Under the pieces are notes generated by a model. That model was given only the letters and a program-made list of their open reading frames with translations. It had not been told where the DNA came from and did not search any database. From positions 3,596,001-3,660,000 of the forward strand of contig JAMPIQ010000002.1 in assembly GCA_024699855.1 (NCBI GenBank): a DNA stretch of 64,000 bases. The letters are read 5' to 3'. This document shows positions 21,290 to 34,797 of this stretch, one piece after another. The position numbers were made by a program, and so were the translations under genes. The stretch's first letter is position 1. Each line of letters opens with the position of its first letter. Source of the DNA: Aphelenchoides besseyi. Lineage: Eukaryota; Nematoda; Chromadorea; Rhabditida; Aphelenchoididae.

Positions 21290-22798
21290 TTCGGTTACCG
21301 TAATTCTTTTAAGTTAAGTGAGTAAAGTGAGTAAGTAGAGTAAGTGGGTAAGTCAAGTATTTTGACTTTCAGCACGAAAATTTAGGTTGACAAACCTTCT
21401 ACTAAGTACAAAACACGAAACGGAAAGCAAATTAATTCAAAATAACGGAGATGAAACACGAACAAAACGGACGACACGAAATGGAGATATAGAAAAAGTG
21501 AAACGAATTGAAAAGACGTCAACTAACAATCGAAACTAATAGCAGACTGGGACGCAAATAAAACGAACAGAAGGAAACGACGCAGACTTCTACACTTGCC
21601 AAAGAACGGTATCTGTCTGCTTGGGCATAAACACAAAGGAAACAGAGAACGTTGAAATGACGGCGCGTTACCGCTGGTTCGAACTGTGGGAATCAGCAGA
21701 CAGGGCGAATCTTTAAGATATCCACTTTTTCGCGCTGTCGGGATTCACGACACTTTTTCGAAGAGGTTCCTCAAACTTGGGTTAATAAACGTTTATTTAG
21801 AATAGTCGCGAGACATTACAAACACGAATACAAAACGAGTCAAAGAAAAAGGAGGAGAGTAAAAAAAGTGAGATAACGAGAAATGGTGGAAAAGGAATGG
21901 CAAATAGTCTCCGATCGTCGTTTAAATACGGAGTATCGTGATTACGCAATCGGCTAGACTGGGAGGAGAAATGACTTAAAGTCGAATGGATAGCAGGTGT
22001 GAGGCGGTGTTGTTTTGATAGTTAGATGGCCGCCATACGCCGGCGGTTCACAACAAAGATGCATTCAAATATGGACGCCAGATCGTCTGGGGAAGAACGT
22101 AAGAAAGGTTGCAACACTTTACAACTCAAAGAACGATCAACTCGGCAATCGGCGATTTCAAAATTTCATAACTCGACAATTAACAATTCTCGACAGCGCA
22201 ACGTTCGGCACAGACGAAACAGTCGTTCAAAACGATCGAATCTTTTGCTCGAAATAAGACGTGAAGCTGCGCAAAAAACAACACAAACAAAATTTGGACG
22301 ATGAGCACAACCACAAAGCTCGTCAACTTTACCACAGTAAAAGAGAACAGAAAGTGTATAGGACAAAAGTTACACAACACACAGTAAAATAAAGAGGATT
22401 AGAAACAGTAACAGATCTCTGACTTCCGTCTGGTCGCTCGTGCTAAGTGATCGGATTAAGCCACTCGCTGATCTTATAATCTTGTGGCAGAGAACGCTGG
22501 AAATTTTGGTGATCGGTTGCCAAAACGAGAACACGAACATCGATCAATCCCAATAAAACGATACAAACACAATGATCCCGAATCAACTCATTTTCACGTG
22601 GTTTCTCCTCTATAATCACTAGACAAAATTTCTTCGTCAAATTGGCAATCCTGGACATCTGTGCTCTCTCATCCAACGATTATCGAAGACCGTTTATCGA
22701 CAAAACAGTTCAATCCAATAGTTCAGCTGACTCTGTGTTGTCTTCCAACCATTTCCATCCGCGTTTCTTAGATTTCAATCAACTTTCCTTCATATATT
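21290..22798. other. Non-coding, purine-rich block
   Basis: No convincing gene. A short GTGAGTAA/GTAAGT-type microsatellite lies at about 21317-21355. From about 21390 to 22400 the plus strand is strikingly T-poor and A/G/C-rich; open frames here follow from this composition. It probably includes the 5' end of the Helitron. Confidence 0.5.
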
Positions 22799-23389
22799 TT
22801 GTTAATCGACGCTTATGCCCAAACTTTTAACTGCGTATCAAATCAAAACGTTAACTATCCAGTGTTCATCAACAACTTTTTATCGTACTCAAAACAACTC
22901 GCTTCTCATCAGTTATGGTCTAACAAAGTAAGCCAACGGTCGGCCTCTCTTTTCAGTTTACTAGGATCATCGATGTCATTTACTTACAAAACAATTAGAC
23001 CATTGTCATCACAAAACGGTATCCTTGACATACAAAACCCGACGATTTGTTGTTTCGAGTTCGAAATCAAACATTATTTTGACCACACAACTAATCATCA
23101 CATCTCTTTACTCGAACAATTCATTTTCCAACCAAAAACAAAACCAATTTCTTTTCATATGCACTCAATTAAATCTTTATTGAACTTCAATCTTCATTTC
23201 ACAGCTTTCGTACAGTTAACGCTTGTAACTGATAGCGTTAAACTAATGACGATCGTCGATATCGAAACAACGATTTTCAAATGTTTCGACTCTTCAAACA
23301 TTTCATTTCAACAAATTGTTTCTGTGCACACGAATCGGTCGATTTGGATACAAACAAACAAACTTTCCTCGCTTTTATTAATGGGAGGG
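22799..23389. other. Non-coding, G-poor block with a long incidental ORF
   Basis: A 227-codon plus-strand frame (22799-23482) exists, but the strand is very poor in G, which removes most TAG and TGA codons. The translation has no recognisable domain and the frame differs from that of the real exon copy at 23400-23487. I regard it as chance. Confidence 0.5.
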
Positions 23390-23690
23390 AGGAGGGATTT
23401 CAGACCTACATCTTCAACTACATGTTTGCACTCATCCAATTCTGCTCTTTATCAATATATCACAATATCTCATGGTATTTGAATTGATGCTCAACGTTTT
23501 CAATGTGTTTTGTTTCAGCACGTTTGTTGATGTCGTGTACCAATGAAGTGTGAAACGTCTTCATCTGTTATACTGTGAATGTCAGTCATTTGTTTACGAA
23601 AACTTCTACTGTGAGCTATTCACAGTCATTTATTCATTGTCTACGTGTGATTTAACGGCTGAATTGTCCACTTTGATTTTAAAATACGAA
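23390..23690 (+). repeat. Inverted duplication, right copy (gene-end fragment)
   Basis: Begins at an intact acceptor (GATTTCAG) and encodes TYIFNYMFALIQFCSLSIYH then NISWYLN and a stop, against AYIFNYMLTLVQF...ISWYLN at 15141-15244. Homology runs on through the 3' flank to about 23690. There is no upstream exon, so this copy is a non-functional fragment unless expressed from elsewhere. Confidence 0.85.
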
Positions 23691-24535
23691 TAAAACATTA
23701 CTAAGACAAACGTAATTGCCCTTCATTGTCAAATAGAATGGGAAATTGATGATTAGTACAAGAACGTGGTTTTTGGTCGTTAATCGGAAAGAGTAAAAAA
23801 TGTGATAAGGCGAAATGAAGCAAAATTCGCGGATGGTAAGAGGTGTTTGAAAGTTGTTTGGAGTGTTTATTGAATTTGGTATTGAAACAGCTTATTGTCG
23901 GTTTGGGAGTGAAGATAATAGAAGATGTTTTGTGAGTGGAATAGTTTTAATTGTTTGGTAAAAAATGACATAAACGTTTCGTGTTAATTACAGTGGAGGC
24001 CCACCGAAGGGGGGCTCGACCGGCTACCTGTTGCATCATAATCGAATTAGTTTTTCGGTCAACCAAAAGCTCATTATCATAAGTACAAATGTCTACAAAC
24101 CAAATGTTTTTGACTCAACGTATAAAACCAAAAATCATTTTATGCAATCAAACTTAAGAGTAAGAAACGTAAACTTTGACTGACAAATTAATTTGATTCA
24201 ATCAAAGAGAAGATGGTCTATTAGGTTGAACAAAAAGGTTTCTTTTTTTGTTGTGCTGTGGTTTAGTTATGAGAGTATGAAAACATTAGTCCATGCTTTC
24301 TAAATTGAGCGAATTAGCTTCACGTTTGTTCGAACATTTGACCTTGCGACGTGAATTATTAACAGTTTGACGTCGATTGACTTTACAGCCCGCAATTTGA
24401 CGACTTCCCTGTGAGTTTGTTTGTTGGTTGAGTGGTAGAAAAAACGTTTTGAACAACCGCAATTGAGTGTTTTAATAGAACACTTAATGAATTGGTTTTT
24501 AACATTCCATTGTTTACTTTGTTGTTATTTTGTCG
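23691..24535. other. Intergenic, C-poor then mixed
   Basis: About 23730-23990 is C-poor and G/T-rich on the plus strand. A short GC-rich piece lies at 23995-24045 (GGAGGCCCACCGAAGGGGGG). The word GTGGTTTAGTTAT at about 24257 also occurs twice at 12007-12045. No gene recognised. Confidence 0.4.
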
Positions 24536-25885
<1,350 letters not shown>

Positions 25886-26928
25886 ACAGTATTTGTGCTG
25901 AAGAGATTGTTGATGCGACTTCTGAGAACCTTTTTTTCGTTAACAAACACGGGGCTCAACCGCGACTTTTACGCGCATTGCCGTCTGAAAGAACACGATT
26001 GAAACGCTGTCATCCGCAACATTCAAGAAAAAAGCCGAGTGACCAGTTTTCTCGTCTTCCCTCTGTAACATCCGATGAATTTCCTTATCATTGGAAAGAC
26101 GATCGTTTTTGATCGAGAGGCAATTGAAAAGGTTGGAGAAACTGGATGCCGTTCTCTCCTCCCCGACTCATCGTCGATGTCAATCAGTTCAGTCATCAAT
26201 TTTTTGATGCTCTTGTCTCAGCACAAGATACCGGAAGTTGCAAGATGAGTATTCTGATTGTAAAAAAAGGGGATTTGCGGATTAACGACACGCAACGGCG
26301 CACCGTTGATGACGCCCGATTTTATTGCACTCGTTTTTTACTTTCTGTTCAACTCGACTTCCATTACGTCAAAGGGATCTTGTTCGTGAGATTGTGAAAT
26401 TTTAGATTTTACGGTATTTCAACAAGAACATTTCCGATCGTGATGTTTTGTGTATTAAGCGGATGAAAACGTTTTAATTAGTGGAAACCGAAGATACGCA
26501 GCTATTCTAGTTGAAGAACCTTCAACTCACACCCGATTTCGGCATCTTTATTGCTGATAGAGATCGTATGGTAAAAAACAGAGCTGAGTATTGGAGCTTG
26601 AAATCGCCATTTCCCCGAGCAATAAAGTCATCGGTGTAGGGAGCTGTTGCGTAGAAGGTGCCGATAATCCGCGCGACAATTTTGAGTTCTCGAGTCGGGA
26701 GTTCCGGTCAGCGCGAATTTTATCACAACCATCGCTGCTAACTGTTTTCACACACAAATCCGCGAGTTGGCTTTCACCTCGAGTTGAAATCTTATGGAAC
26801 TTTGAGGCATTTCAAACTGACTATAGTGTTCTCTTTTGTACATTGACTACCGTTGAATTTGATAGCTACCGTGTCTTTGATTTAAATACGATGGAGTGGA
26901 TTTCAGGGGACTGTCGAGGGCGCTCAAA
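25886..26928. other. Unresolved stretch with coding-like fragments
   Basis: Several short plus-strand frames look protein-like (MRLLRTFFSLTNTGLNRDFY at about 25914, MNFLIIGKTIVFDREAIEKV at about 26070, MSILIVKKGDLRINDTQ at about 26246, and an open frame 26585-27016 with VIGVGSCCVEGADNPR), but I could not join them with valid splice sites or assign a family. This may be an intron-rich gene with sequence errors, or a decayed one. Confidence 0.3.
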
Positions 26929-29007
26929 ATGCGTTCGAACTGCGTGGATGTCGACGAAGAACGACGACTTTTGGCGCAATGTGAAACACTTCGAAGATAC
27001 GCAATTATGGGAGTAGGTAAGTTCGAAAGTGTATTGGAACAAGAGTTCACCAAGAACTTTTCAGGAATGTCGATGATTGCTGCATTTGTTTGTATTCTTT
27101 CTGTTCCTTTCGTTTACAATTATCTTCAAAACGTCCAGTCGATTCTAAGCAATGAAGCCGATTATTGCAAAGTAAGTCAAACTGACCGATTGAAACTTAA
27201 TTCATTTAATAACAACTTTAAGATGAGAACAGGAACATTGTGGCAACAAGTGGCACGAACACAACAACGTCGTGGCTTACAAGTTGTACGTCGTTCGGGA
27301 AGACAGGCGGGTTACGAGTCGGTTCCACTCAAAGAACATGGTGATACGTATATTCAAACAACAGCTGATGCAACCTATTCAACGCCGACAACTTCATCGC
27401 CAGATGCAGGAATCGAAACACAACCGTCGAGTGTATCCGATAATAGTGGTCAATGTTGTGGTTGTTCAATAGGATTACCAGGAATTGAAGGGCCAGCGGG
27501 AGATGATGGAGTTGCTTTTCCTATTCGATTCTTTCTTACCTTTTATTTAAGGTTGATGGAGCTGATGGAGCAGAAGGCCCGCGAGGACCTGATGGCGTTG
27601 ATGCTGCCTCCGATTCATCGAAAAATCCTGAAGATCGATTTTGCTACGAATGTCCACCAGGAGAAATGGGACCAAGAGGTTAGTTCTAAACGTTTAATTA
27701 GTCAAATCCATTCATTGATCACATCCAATTTTTTTATTTTAGGAGAAGTTGGAGATAAAGGTCCAACAGGAGAAGTAAACAACAATATCGCTTGTGGACT
27801 TTAATTTTGATGTTTTAGCCGGGAAGAAATGGTGCAGATTCAGTAAGTATTCCATCATTCTACATCAAATAGTTTTTGTTCTAGGACGGAGGAGCTCGTG
27901 GGTTGCCCGGTAAGTGGTTTCTAGAATTGATTCTTGATTTCAATAGAAAAAAAAGAAAATGTCAAGTAGTCAACGTGAATTAGCTATACAGCACGTAATC
28001 TATGTAACTTATAAACTTGGATTAAGGTCTACCTGGGCCCGTTGGACCGCCTGTAAGTTTAAAACAGCTGTTTTTTAAATTAATCATTCAAATTTAGGGA
28101 ACACCAGGATCACCGGGTAATTCAAATTGATGAAATTGCATTCTTGTGTTTAAAGGTTTGCCTGGCAACAAAGGTAATGCCGGAATTCTTATGGAACAAC
28201 CAGGACCACCCGTGAGTTCTTGTTGATTAATGAAATCGAATAATTGAAGCATTTAGGGCGAACCGGGACCCACGTTAGTTTGAGCATCAAGAATGTATTT
28301 AGTGCTTCATTTCAGCGGCGTCAAAGGAGTGAAAGGAGTTCAAGGCCCGCCGGGACGAGTAAATAACGATTACATCATATGTTAAACTGTAATTTGTGAT
28401 TTTTAGCCGGGTTTACCGGGAACTCGAGGAGACAAAGGTCAGTGGATTTGTGTGCTTCAATACGATGACATTGTTGTTTTTAGGAGCAATCGGAGATAGA
28501 GGCGTTGTTGGCATTCCTGGAAAAACGGCAAGTTTTCAACGCATTTTTTGTTTATAAGTTTTTTCAGGGACCAAAAGGAGCTACTGGTTAGTTTTAAACG
28601 TTTGATTTATCGCGTCGAAACAGCCATTCAACTGCATTTCAAGTGAACCCTTCAAAGACATCTATTGATTATACCCGGCTATCCAATTATAATTACAGGT
28701 GTTCGAGGACCGCCGGGCCTTCCCGGTCCATGTTCACATTGTCGTAAGTTGAACGATTTACAACTCATCAATCGAATTTATTTCAGCACCTCCAAGAACC
28801 AGCCCCGTTCGTTGCATCAAAAGATTTCCAATAAAACTAGTGCTTTCAGGGTTACTAAATTGGTTGGACTTCTTGTTTCAATTCGGACTTTACAAGAAGC
28901 AAGAATACGAATTTCCATTTAGTTTCATTTATTCGCCTTCACAAATGAGTTTGATCTTCCTGTTGAGTGTAAATAAGTCATTTCCATTTCATTGTTGTTT
29001 CCATTAA
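26929..29007 (+). CDS. Nematode cuticle collagen with many micro-exons
   Basis: Start at 26929 follows a GATTTCAG acceptor (an upstream in-frame ATG at 26896 precedes it). The N-terminus MRSNCVDVDEERRLLAQCET then MGVGMSMIAAFVCILSVPFV is the cuticle-collagen N domain with a type II membrane anchor, followed by a Q/R-rich region, a Cys cluster (GQCCGCSIGLPG) and Gly-X-Y repeats broken by a FCYECPPGEMG segment, ending at GPCSHCPPPRTSP. The Gly-X-Y part is cut into about a dozen exons, several of 19-25 nt, all keeping the Gly register (introns in phase 0 or 1). One intron near 28528 uses a GC donor. The usual stop after CPPPRT is missing and the frame reads on about 65 residues to TAA at 29005; an error or lost stop is possible. 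Secreted cuticle structural protein. Confidence 0.85.
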
Positions 29008-29266
29008 AATGTATAAAACACCTAATATCTGTCGGTTTATGTCGTTTGTTAGCATGAAGAAAATAGTGTGTTAAGATTCACTCCTAGTCGTTGGAGTGAC
29101 AGATGTTCCCGAAGGAACCGTCCATTTTCTCTGCGATAAATAATTTCCCATTTTTAAGGTCGATTTCTCTGAAGACCTGCGAGATTCGTGGGTTCATTTG
29201 AAGAATCGTTCCGAATTCATTGCGCTACGATTTCAGAATTTCATCGCAGTGGGTTAATTGGCCGAA

Positions 29267-31489
29267 ATGTCCGGAAACGGTGAAGGAGACCGAGGAAAGT
29301 TAGTTCGTCTCAGCGGACTTCCAGAAGACACAACCGAAAACGATGTTCGTGAGTTTCTGGGTATGAAATCGTAGTTCAGAACAACTAATTCGGGTGTTCG
29401 TTTAGACAACATCAACATTTTGAACGTCTACTTCCCCAGAAACAACACCAACGATTGTTATATGGAGGTCGAAAGTAGTCAGAATCTGAACAAAATGCGT
29501 TGGAAGTACAACAGCCTCTTGAATAACAGCCGAATTCGATGTTGGTTTTCTTCTCTGTGTTGTTTCATTGTGTTATTTTAGATGATCTGGTGACAGAGGC
29601 TCACGAAATCAACAACGTTCTATTCTTCATGCATAGAAACAAACCGAAGAGAAGCTTCTACGGCGTGAGTCTCCGACGAATTCCGTTGCATTGGACCGAG
29701 ATAGAAGTCGAAGAATTCTTGAGTATTAGCCTCTATTCGATGAGATTTGACCTTATCGCTTGTTGTTTCAGGATATCAAACTCAGGAGGTTGTCATCAAT
29801 TGTGATCCAAGTCGAACGGCTGGCGAAGCTTATGTTCGTTTTGCAACCGGAGAAGATGTCAGCAGAACAATGCAACGGAGTGGACAACATGTTGGAGTCA
29901 GGTTGATGATTGAATTTGTTTCTGTTGTTTGAGAGTCGATTTAGACGTCTGGAAGTGATTCGCGTGGATGAGCAGGAATTCATAGAATACAAACGTCGAA
30001 TGAGAGAGATTCAGGACGCTCAACGACAACCTTCGCCCATACGACAATTGCCACCGACTGTTCAACGAGCATCTCAATCCGGTCAACAACCTCAGCAGAT
30101 TTTTCAAAACTCAAAACCGACTATTCGAAAACAACAGTTCGGTCAGCATCCTCTACCGACAGTTCGACGTTCACAGCAATCCGTTCAACAACCGATTCGA
30201 TCGACTCAACAATCACAAGCGACTGTTCAAAAACACCAGCAGTCTTTTCAACGTTCTCAACCATTTGTTCAACGAAAACAACCACCTCAACCCTTGGAAC
30301 AACCAAGTCGTCAAGGTTACGAGCCGTTTAATCACGAACCATCGACCAGCTCAGTCGACATAAACAACAGTCAACAGAATCACGTACCACAACAAAGAAA
30401 ACTTTCACGTGAAGAACAAGAAGCAGAAGACGCGAAAAACGAAACATCAGAAGAAGAACTGGACGAAGAAACGATCAACAATCTTCCGCGACTCGAATAC
30501 GAACTGCTGTACGATGGTAGACACTACTCGGCGAAAATGGCGTCCATCGCTTATGAGATTCGTCGAACTGCGATAACACGTGCTCATTTGGGTGGTTACA
30601 ACAGATTCGAAGAGTTGGACATAGAGCTTTTTCAAGACGTCTTGGTTTATGGATCACGAATGGCCGAGCTTATGGGTTATCCGTCTTTTGAAGCGATGTG
30701 TTTGAACGCGCCGGAAATCGTTGAGCTCTTCACGTGGAAACGTTCTCGTCAAGAGTTCAATGGCCGTGTTTTCTACAAGATCGAAAACTTCACGGCCATA
30801 ATTCCGAAAACGTACCAACATCTCTGCGAACTTCAGAAGCAGCGATTGGAAAACAACAACAATGATCCCACGTGGAAGTTCGTGTTGCGTTATCGAGACA
30901 AAGGCGAGTTTCCGACGAATCAGGAATTGGCGGTAAGATCTCAAAGCACATCGAAACAAACGATCGATTTTAGTTTCGTCTTCGTCTTTGTGAATCCCTC
31001 TTCCAATGCAATGGAATGCGCACTTACATTCCTCTCGCAGCTCTTCAAAAGAAACACGAAGATATTCACGGAGAGAGAAGCTGAATACCGATGTAAGTTC
31101 AGTCACTTTGTTTTGAACTGTTCGGCTTCCAGACATATCGCCGATTCACTCCATTCAAAACGGATGTCAATGTGCAGCGCATCATGAAAGTGTGATGACA
31201 TTCTGCTTTCGTATACTTTTTTTCATGTTGTAGGAACGATTTCACTGGGAGATTTCTGCTAGACACAACGACTCGAAGAACAATCTCGAGTTTAAGCTAC
31301 TCCATGCACCGGACTGTAAGCTTATTCTATCAACTGAAATGGTTTGTTTTAGTTCTTCGACAATGCTATGACTCGCTGAAACGTTTTCGTGACAATTATA
31401 AGAAAGAAGGTTCACGTGTAAATGAGGAAAGCGATGAGGAGCAAGGAGAATATGGGACGATACGAGTGCGTCACAGACACAAAAATTAA
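29267..31489 (+). CDS. RRM protein with Q-rich linker and possible LOTUS-like domain
   Basis: Start at 29267 follows a GATTTCAG acceptor. The first RNA-recognition motif reads KLVRLSGLPEDTTENDVREF ... CYMEVES; the second SFYGVSLRRIPLHWTEIEVEE ... GEAYVRFATGEDV, closest in style to hnRNP F/H quasi-RRMs. Then come a helix (EFIEYKRRMREIQ), about 100 residues rich in Gln/Pro/Ser, an acidic stretch, and a folded part ending GYPSFEAMCLNAPEIVELF ... NGRVFYKIE, which resembles the last half of OST-HTH/LOTUS domains (inference). The C-terminal exons (TPFKTDVNVQRIMKERFHW to HRHKN, TAA at 31487) are open but join the preceding exon only if one base is added or removed near 31080. Likely an mRNA-binding regulator, perhaps germline. 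Confidence 0.65.
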
Positions 31490-31635
31490 TATGTATTATA
31501 TTGTTTATGTTTGTATTTGGTGCTAAAACTTAATCTTAATTGTTGTTTATAAATGATTGTTACAAGTGGAGTGTCATTCGATCGTCATTTCTCGACTCTG
31601 TTCGGTCGTTTGTTTTTGGCTCTTCGATTGTTGAG

Positions 31636-33438
31636 ATGCATGACAACGAGAATCACCATTCGGCTCGTTTGAATGCCATGCTCAAACTGCAGAGCCTGCA
31701 CAAACGTTCGACCGATGACGTCAAACACACCGAGAATGTGAGTTTGCGTTTCAACTGTTGAATACAAGTGAGTTGAGGTCCAAAACGAGTGCAAATGTTT
31801 CGAGTTGTCGGACGATCAACTGCGTTCGATTATGCAGAAACTGGATGCGGGAATCGAAGAGGGTTTGGATCCACAAACCGGTTTGTTTCGATCTCATGTC
31901 TTTCCATCTTGATCGTTTTGACTTCAGCTCCAAAAGCCGCAGTGAAAATGTTACCGTCGTATGTTCGAGCGATTCCGAACGGCAGCGAACGTGGAGACTT
32001 TTTGGCTCTTGATTTAGGTGGCACAAATTTCCGTGTGCTTTTGATTCGTTTGGAAGCTTCGAAGTCGGACATCAGCAGTCGAATCTTTCGTGTTCCTGAT
32101 CATGTAATGAAAGGAACCGGTGAAGCTGTAAGTGGACAAGAGCGACTGGTTGATTGCTTCTTTGTAGTTGTTCGATCACATAGCGAGTTGTTTGGCACGT
32201 TTTATGGAAGATCATCAGTTGAAAGGAGCAACTCGACTTCCGTTGGGTTTCACGTTTTCGTTTCCGTGCAAACAAGAGGGTTTAACTCAAGCTCGTCTAC
32301 TCAATTGGACCAAAGGATTCAACGCTTCGGGAGTTGTGGGCAAGGACGTTGTGACGATGTTACGTGAGGCTTGTAAACGTCGAGGAGTATGTTGCCGGCT
32401 ATTGTTTCGTCAATTGTGTTCAGGACATTGACTTGGACGTGGCTGCTGTTTTGAACGATACGACCGGCACAATGATGGCTTGCGGATTTCAAGAGCCGAC
32501 GTGTGGTTGTGGTGTAATTTGTGGAACGGGTACGAATGCCTGTTATATGGAGAAAACTGAGCGAATTCTTAAAATGAAGAGCGAATTGGCGGCTTCCAAA
32601 AATGAGGGTCTTCCGAATGAAGTGAGTTGAAAGTGACGAATTGAAATTCATGTTCGTCAGATGATCGTCAATACTGAATGGGGAGCATTTGGAGACGATG
32701 GAGCGTTGGATTTTGTTCGTACGAAATACGATAAGTTGTTGGACAAAGCGACCATCAATCCGGGACGTCAATTGTTCGAGAAGATGATCTCCGGAATGTT
32801 TTTGGGCGAATTGGTTCGCGTCGTGTTGGAACGATTGGCGCGTAGTGGTAATTTGTTCAATGGAGTTGCCAGTGCCGTTTCAACTCCGGGTTCATTTCCG
32901 ACCAAGTATGTTTCGGAGATTGCAGTCGAATTGCAACAAGACGAAGAGAATCAGTTTTTGAAGACACAACAAGTAAGCTCACAGTTCGACATGAATTGAT
33001 TGTTTGGTTTTGGATTCTAGAAGAAATTGGATGCGATCTGGTGACTCCAACCGACTGCTACAACGTTGCGTATGTTTGTACGATCATCAGCGATCGGGCC
33101 GCCTATTTGTGTGCTGCCGGAATATCGACTTTGATACGTCGAATGCACAAACCGTACGTGACGGTTGGAGTCGATGGATCGGTTTTTCGTTTTCATCCGA
33201 CGTTTATGTACCTCTTGGAATCCAAAATCGACGATCTGCTCAACGACGATGCACTCGATGTAATTTTGATGTTGAGTCACGAATTGATTCTTGTTTTCAG
33301 TTCCAATTGATGCTCTCGGAAGATGGAAGTGGAGTGGGAGCCGCGTTGGTTGCCGCAGTTTCTACTCGATTGTCCCAAGAGAGTTCGGCCAACTGTTTGC
33401 TCAAGTACCAAGAGTCGTTGAAATCTCGTTCGAATTGA
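31636..33438 (+). CDS. Hexokinase
   Basis: Phosphorylates glucose at the entry of glycolysis. Motifs in order: [18 protein letters not shown] (phosphate 1 loop), [13 protein letters not shown] and LLNWTKGF (sugar-binding region), [16 protein letters not shown] with the catalytic Asp, [37 protein letters not shown], and the C-terminal [14 protein letters not shown] and [14 protein letters not shown] (adenosine region). About 480 residues, the size of a single-unit invertebrate hexokinase. An apparent 1-base problem exists at the exon junction 32975/33022: the conserved EEIGCD follows only if the exon starts one base before the AG/exon border. AATAAA lies just after the stop (33436-33438). Other splice sites are regular. 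Confidence 0.92.
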
Positions 33439-34073
33439 TCTTTGAAATAAATCTCTATAATTGATTGTATGTCGTCTAAGATTTTATTTTCAATAATGAT
33501 CTTAATGATCACATGTAATGTTCATGGAATCTGCCAACAAGTCTTTTCCGCTTCGATAAAACTGATCACACAACTAAGAATCAATAGAATTTGTGCGCAA
33601 GCAATCTGTTCCTTCAATCTGTAAACGTTCTTGACAGGAATTACAAGTGAGAGCGAAGGATTAAACAATTATAATACCATAGCTTTAACAATAACACGTG
33701 TAGTCCGCTTTAAAGGATTTCAATTTCCTTTTTATCAACTGGTTCTCAGTGACCGTAAGCAATTGCGAAAGGTCACTGCATTATAAAGATGTGTTATGAA
33801 TCTTACCTCGCGGACATATCACATATCCAACCAACAAACAACATAATAAACGCCCGATGGTCGAAAATGTCGAGCAAGCCTAAATCGTCCTCAAAAAGCC
33901 GCTTCTTTCAACGCTAAACATTGCTGATTTATGTAGCGGTTATTAAGATAGACCCTTACTTTTCTAATTATCGTGAAAATTTGTCTTTTTTTCGTTTTTT
34001 TGTTTATTACTATATTGATGAACTTAACTTTTTAGAAGTTCACAGTCAAGAGCCATAAGATTTTGATAGAAAT
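33439..34073. other. Intergenic
   Basis: No firm gene. A minus-strand stretch at about 33535-33620 reads as a hydrophobic, signal-peptide-like segment (ACAQILLILSCVISFIEA), too little to call. A TTTTTAG acceptor at about 34034 precedes the next gene. Confidence 0.35.
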
Positions 34074-34400
34074 ATGGCAATTAGAACTTATCGCAGGTAA
34101 TTAATTTTTGTTACATTTGTTCTTATTTGTTTTAGAAATTATAACGCGTTCTCAACCGAAGTTGAAGAGGTCGCCGCCAACAACCGAAGAACTCAACAAT
34201 ATTGTCAAGAAAAGGGACAACGAGAAGCTACGGCGATGGAACGAGAAGCAGCCAAGACGAAGAGATTGGAACAAGTGAATCGACAACTTCAGCGACAAAA
34301 AGCACTCCGACTAGCTGCGCGAGAACGGTTGGCAAAGGAGCGAGCGGACAAACTTGAACGCAGACAACAGGCGATGAAACGTAAACGCGACAAGTGTTAA
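34074..34400 (+). CDS. Small basic coiled-coil protein, 95 residues
   Basis: Two exons: MAIRTYR, a ~43 nt intron (GTAATT...TTTTAG), then RNYNAFSTEVEEVAANNRRT and a long charged helix rich in R, K, E and Q (REAAKTKRLEQVNRQLQRQK), ending KRKRDKC and TAA at 34398-34400. An AATAAA follows at about 34435. The start lies after a likely trans-splice acceptor. No family recognised; the composition suggests a coiled-coil, possibly nuclear by its KRKR end. Confidence 0.6.
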
Positions 34401-34797
34401 CAATTTGATTAATATATTGTAATTTGTTTATTTTTAAATAAAGGCTGAATATTCTTCAAATCGAAAGTATAAGCAATCTTGTAACTGCCGTTGAATTAGT
34501 CGGCTTGATTCCAACAAATCACCGATAAATAGTCTTTCACTATCGGTTTCTAATTGATCTCGTCCAAGTTCAAACGACACAAAGATTCGGTTTAGAGAAT
34601 ATCTCTTATCAGTAAGAGAATCGACTGTGATTCTTTCAAAATACAGTTATTGCTATTCTCCAATGTTTATCAACTTAACCTTTATTGTACATGTAGATTT
34701 CGTGTAAATGGATCATAAATAATGATCTGCTTTCTGAAAAGAAAGGCCTTAAAAAGCAGGGATTTGTCTTAAAGTATCCGAAGAACAAACTTGGAAG

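Larger units (their letters stand above)
15596..21290 (-). mobile_element. Autonomous-type Helitron (borders not fixed)
   Basis: Minimum extent set by the coding region. Its 3' terminus should lie between about 14940 and 15596 on the plus-strand scale and its 5' terminus right of 21290; I could not identify a convincing TC start or CTRR end for this minus-strand element. The Helitron-type end at 14939 points the other way. Confidence 0.75.

Noticed and set aside
22799..23482. 227-codon plus-strand ORF
   Set aside because: Lies in a G-poor block where TAG and TGA are rare, has no domain, and is out of frame with the real exon copy at its end.
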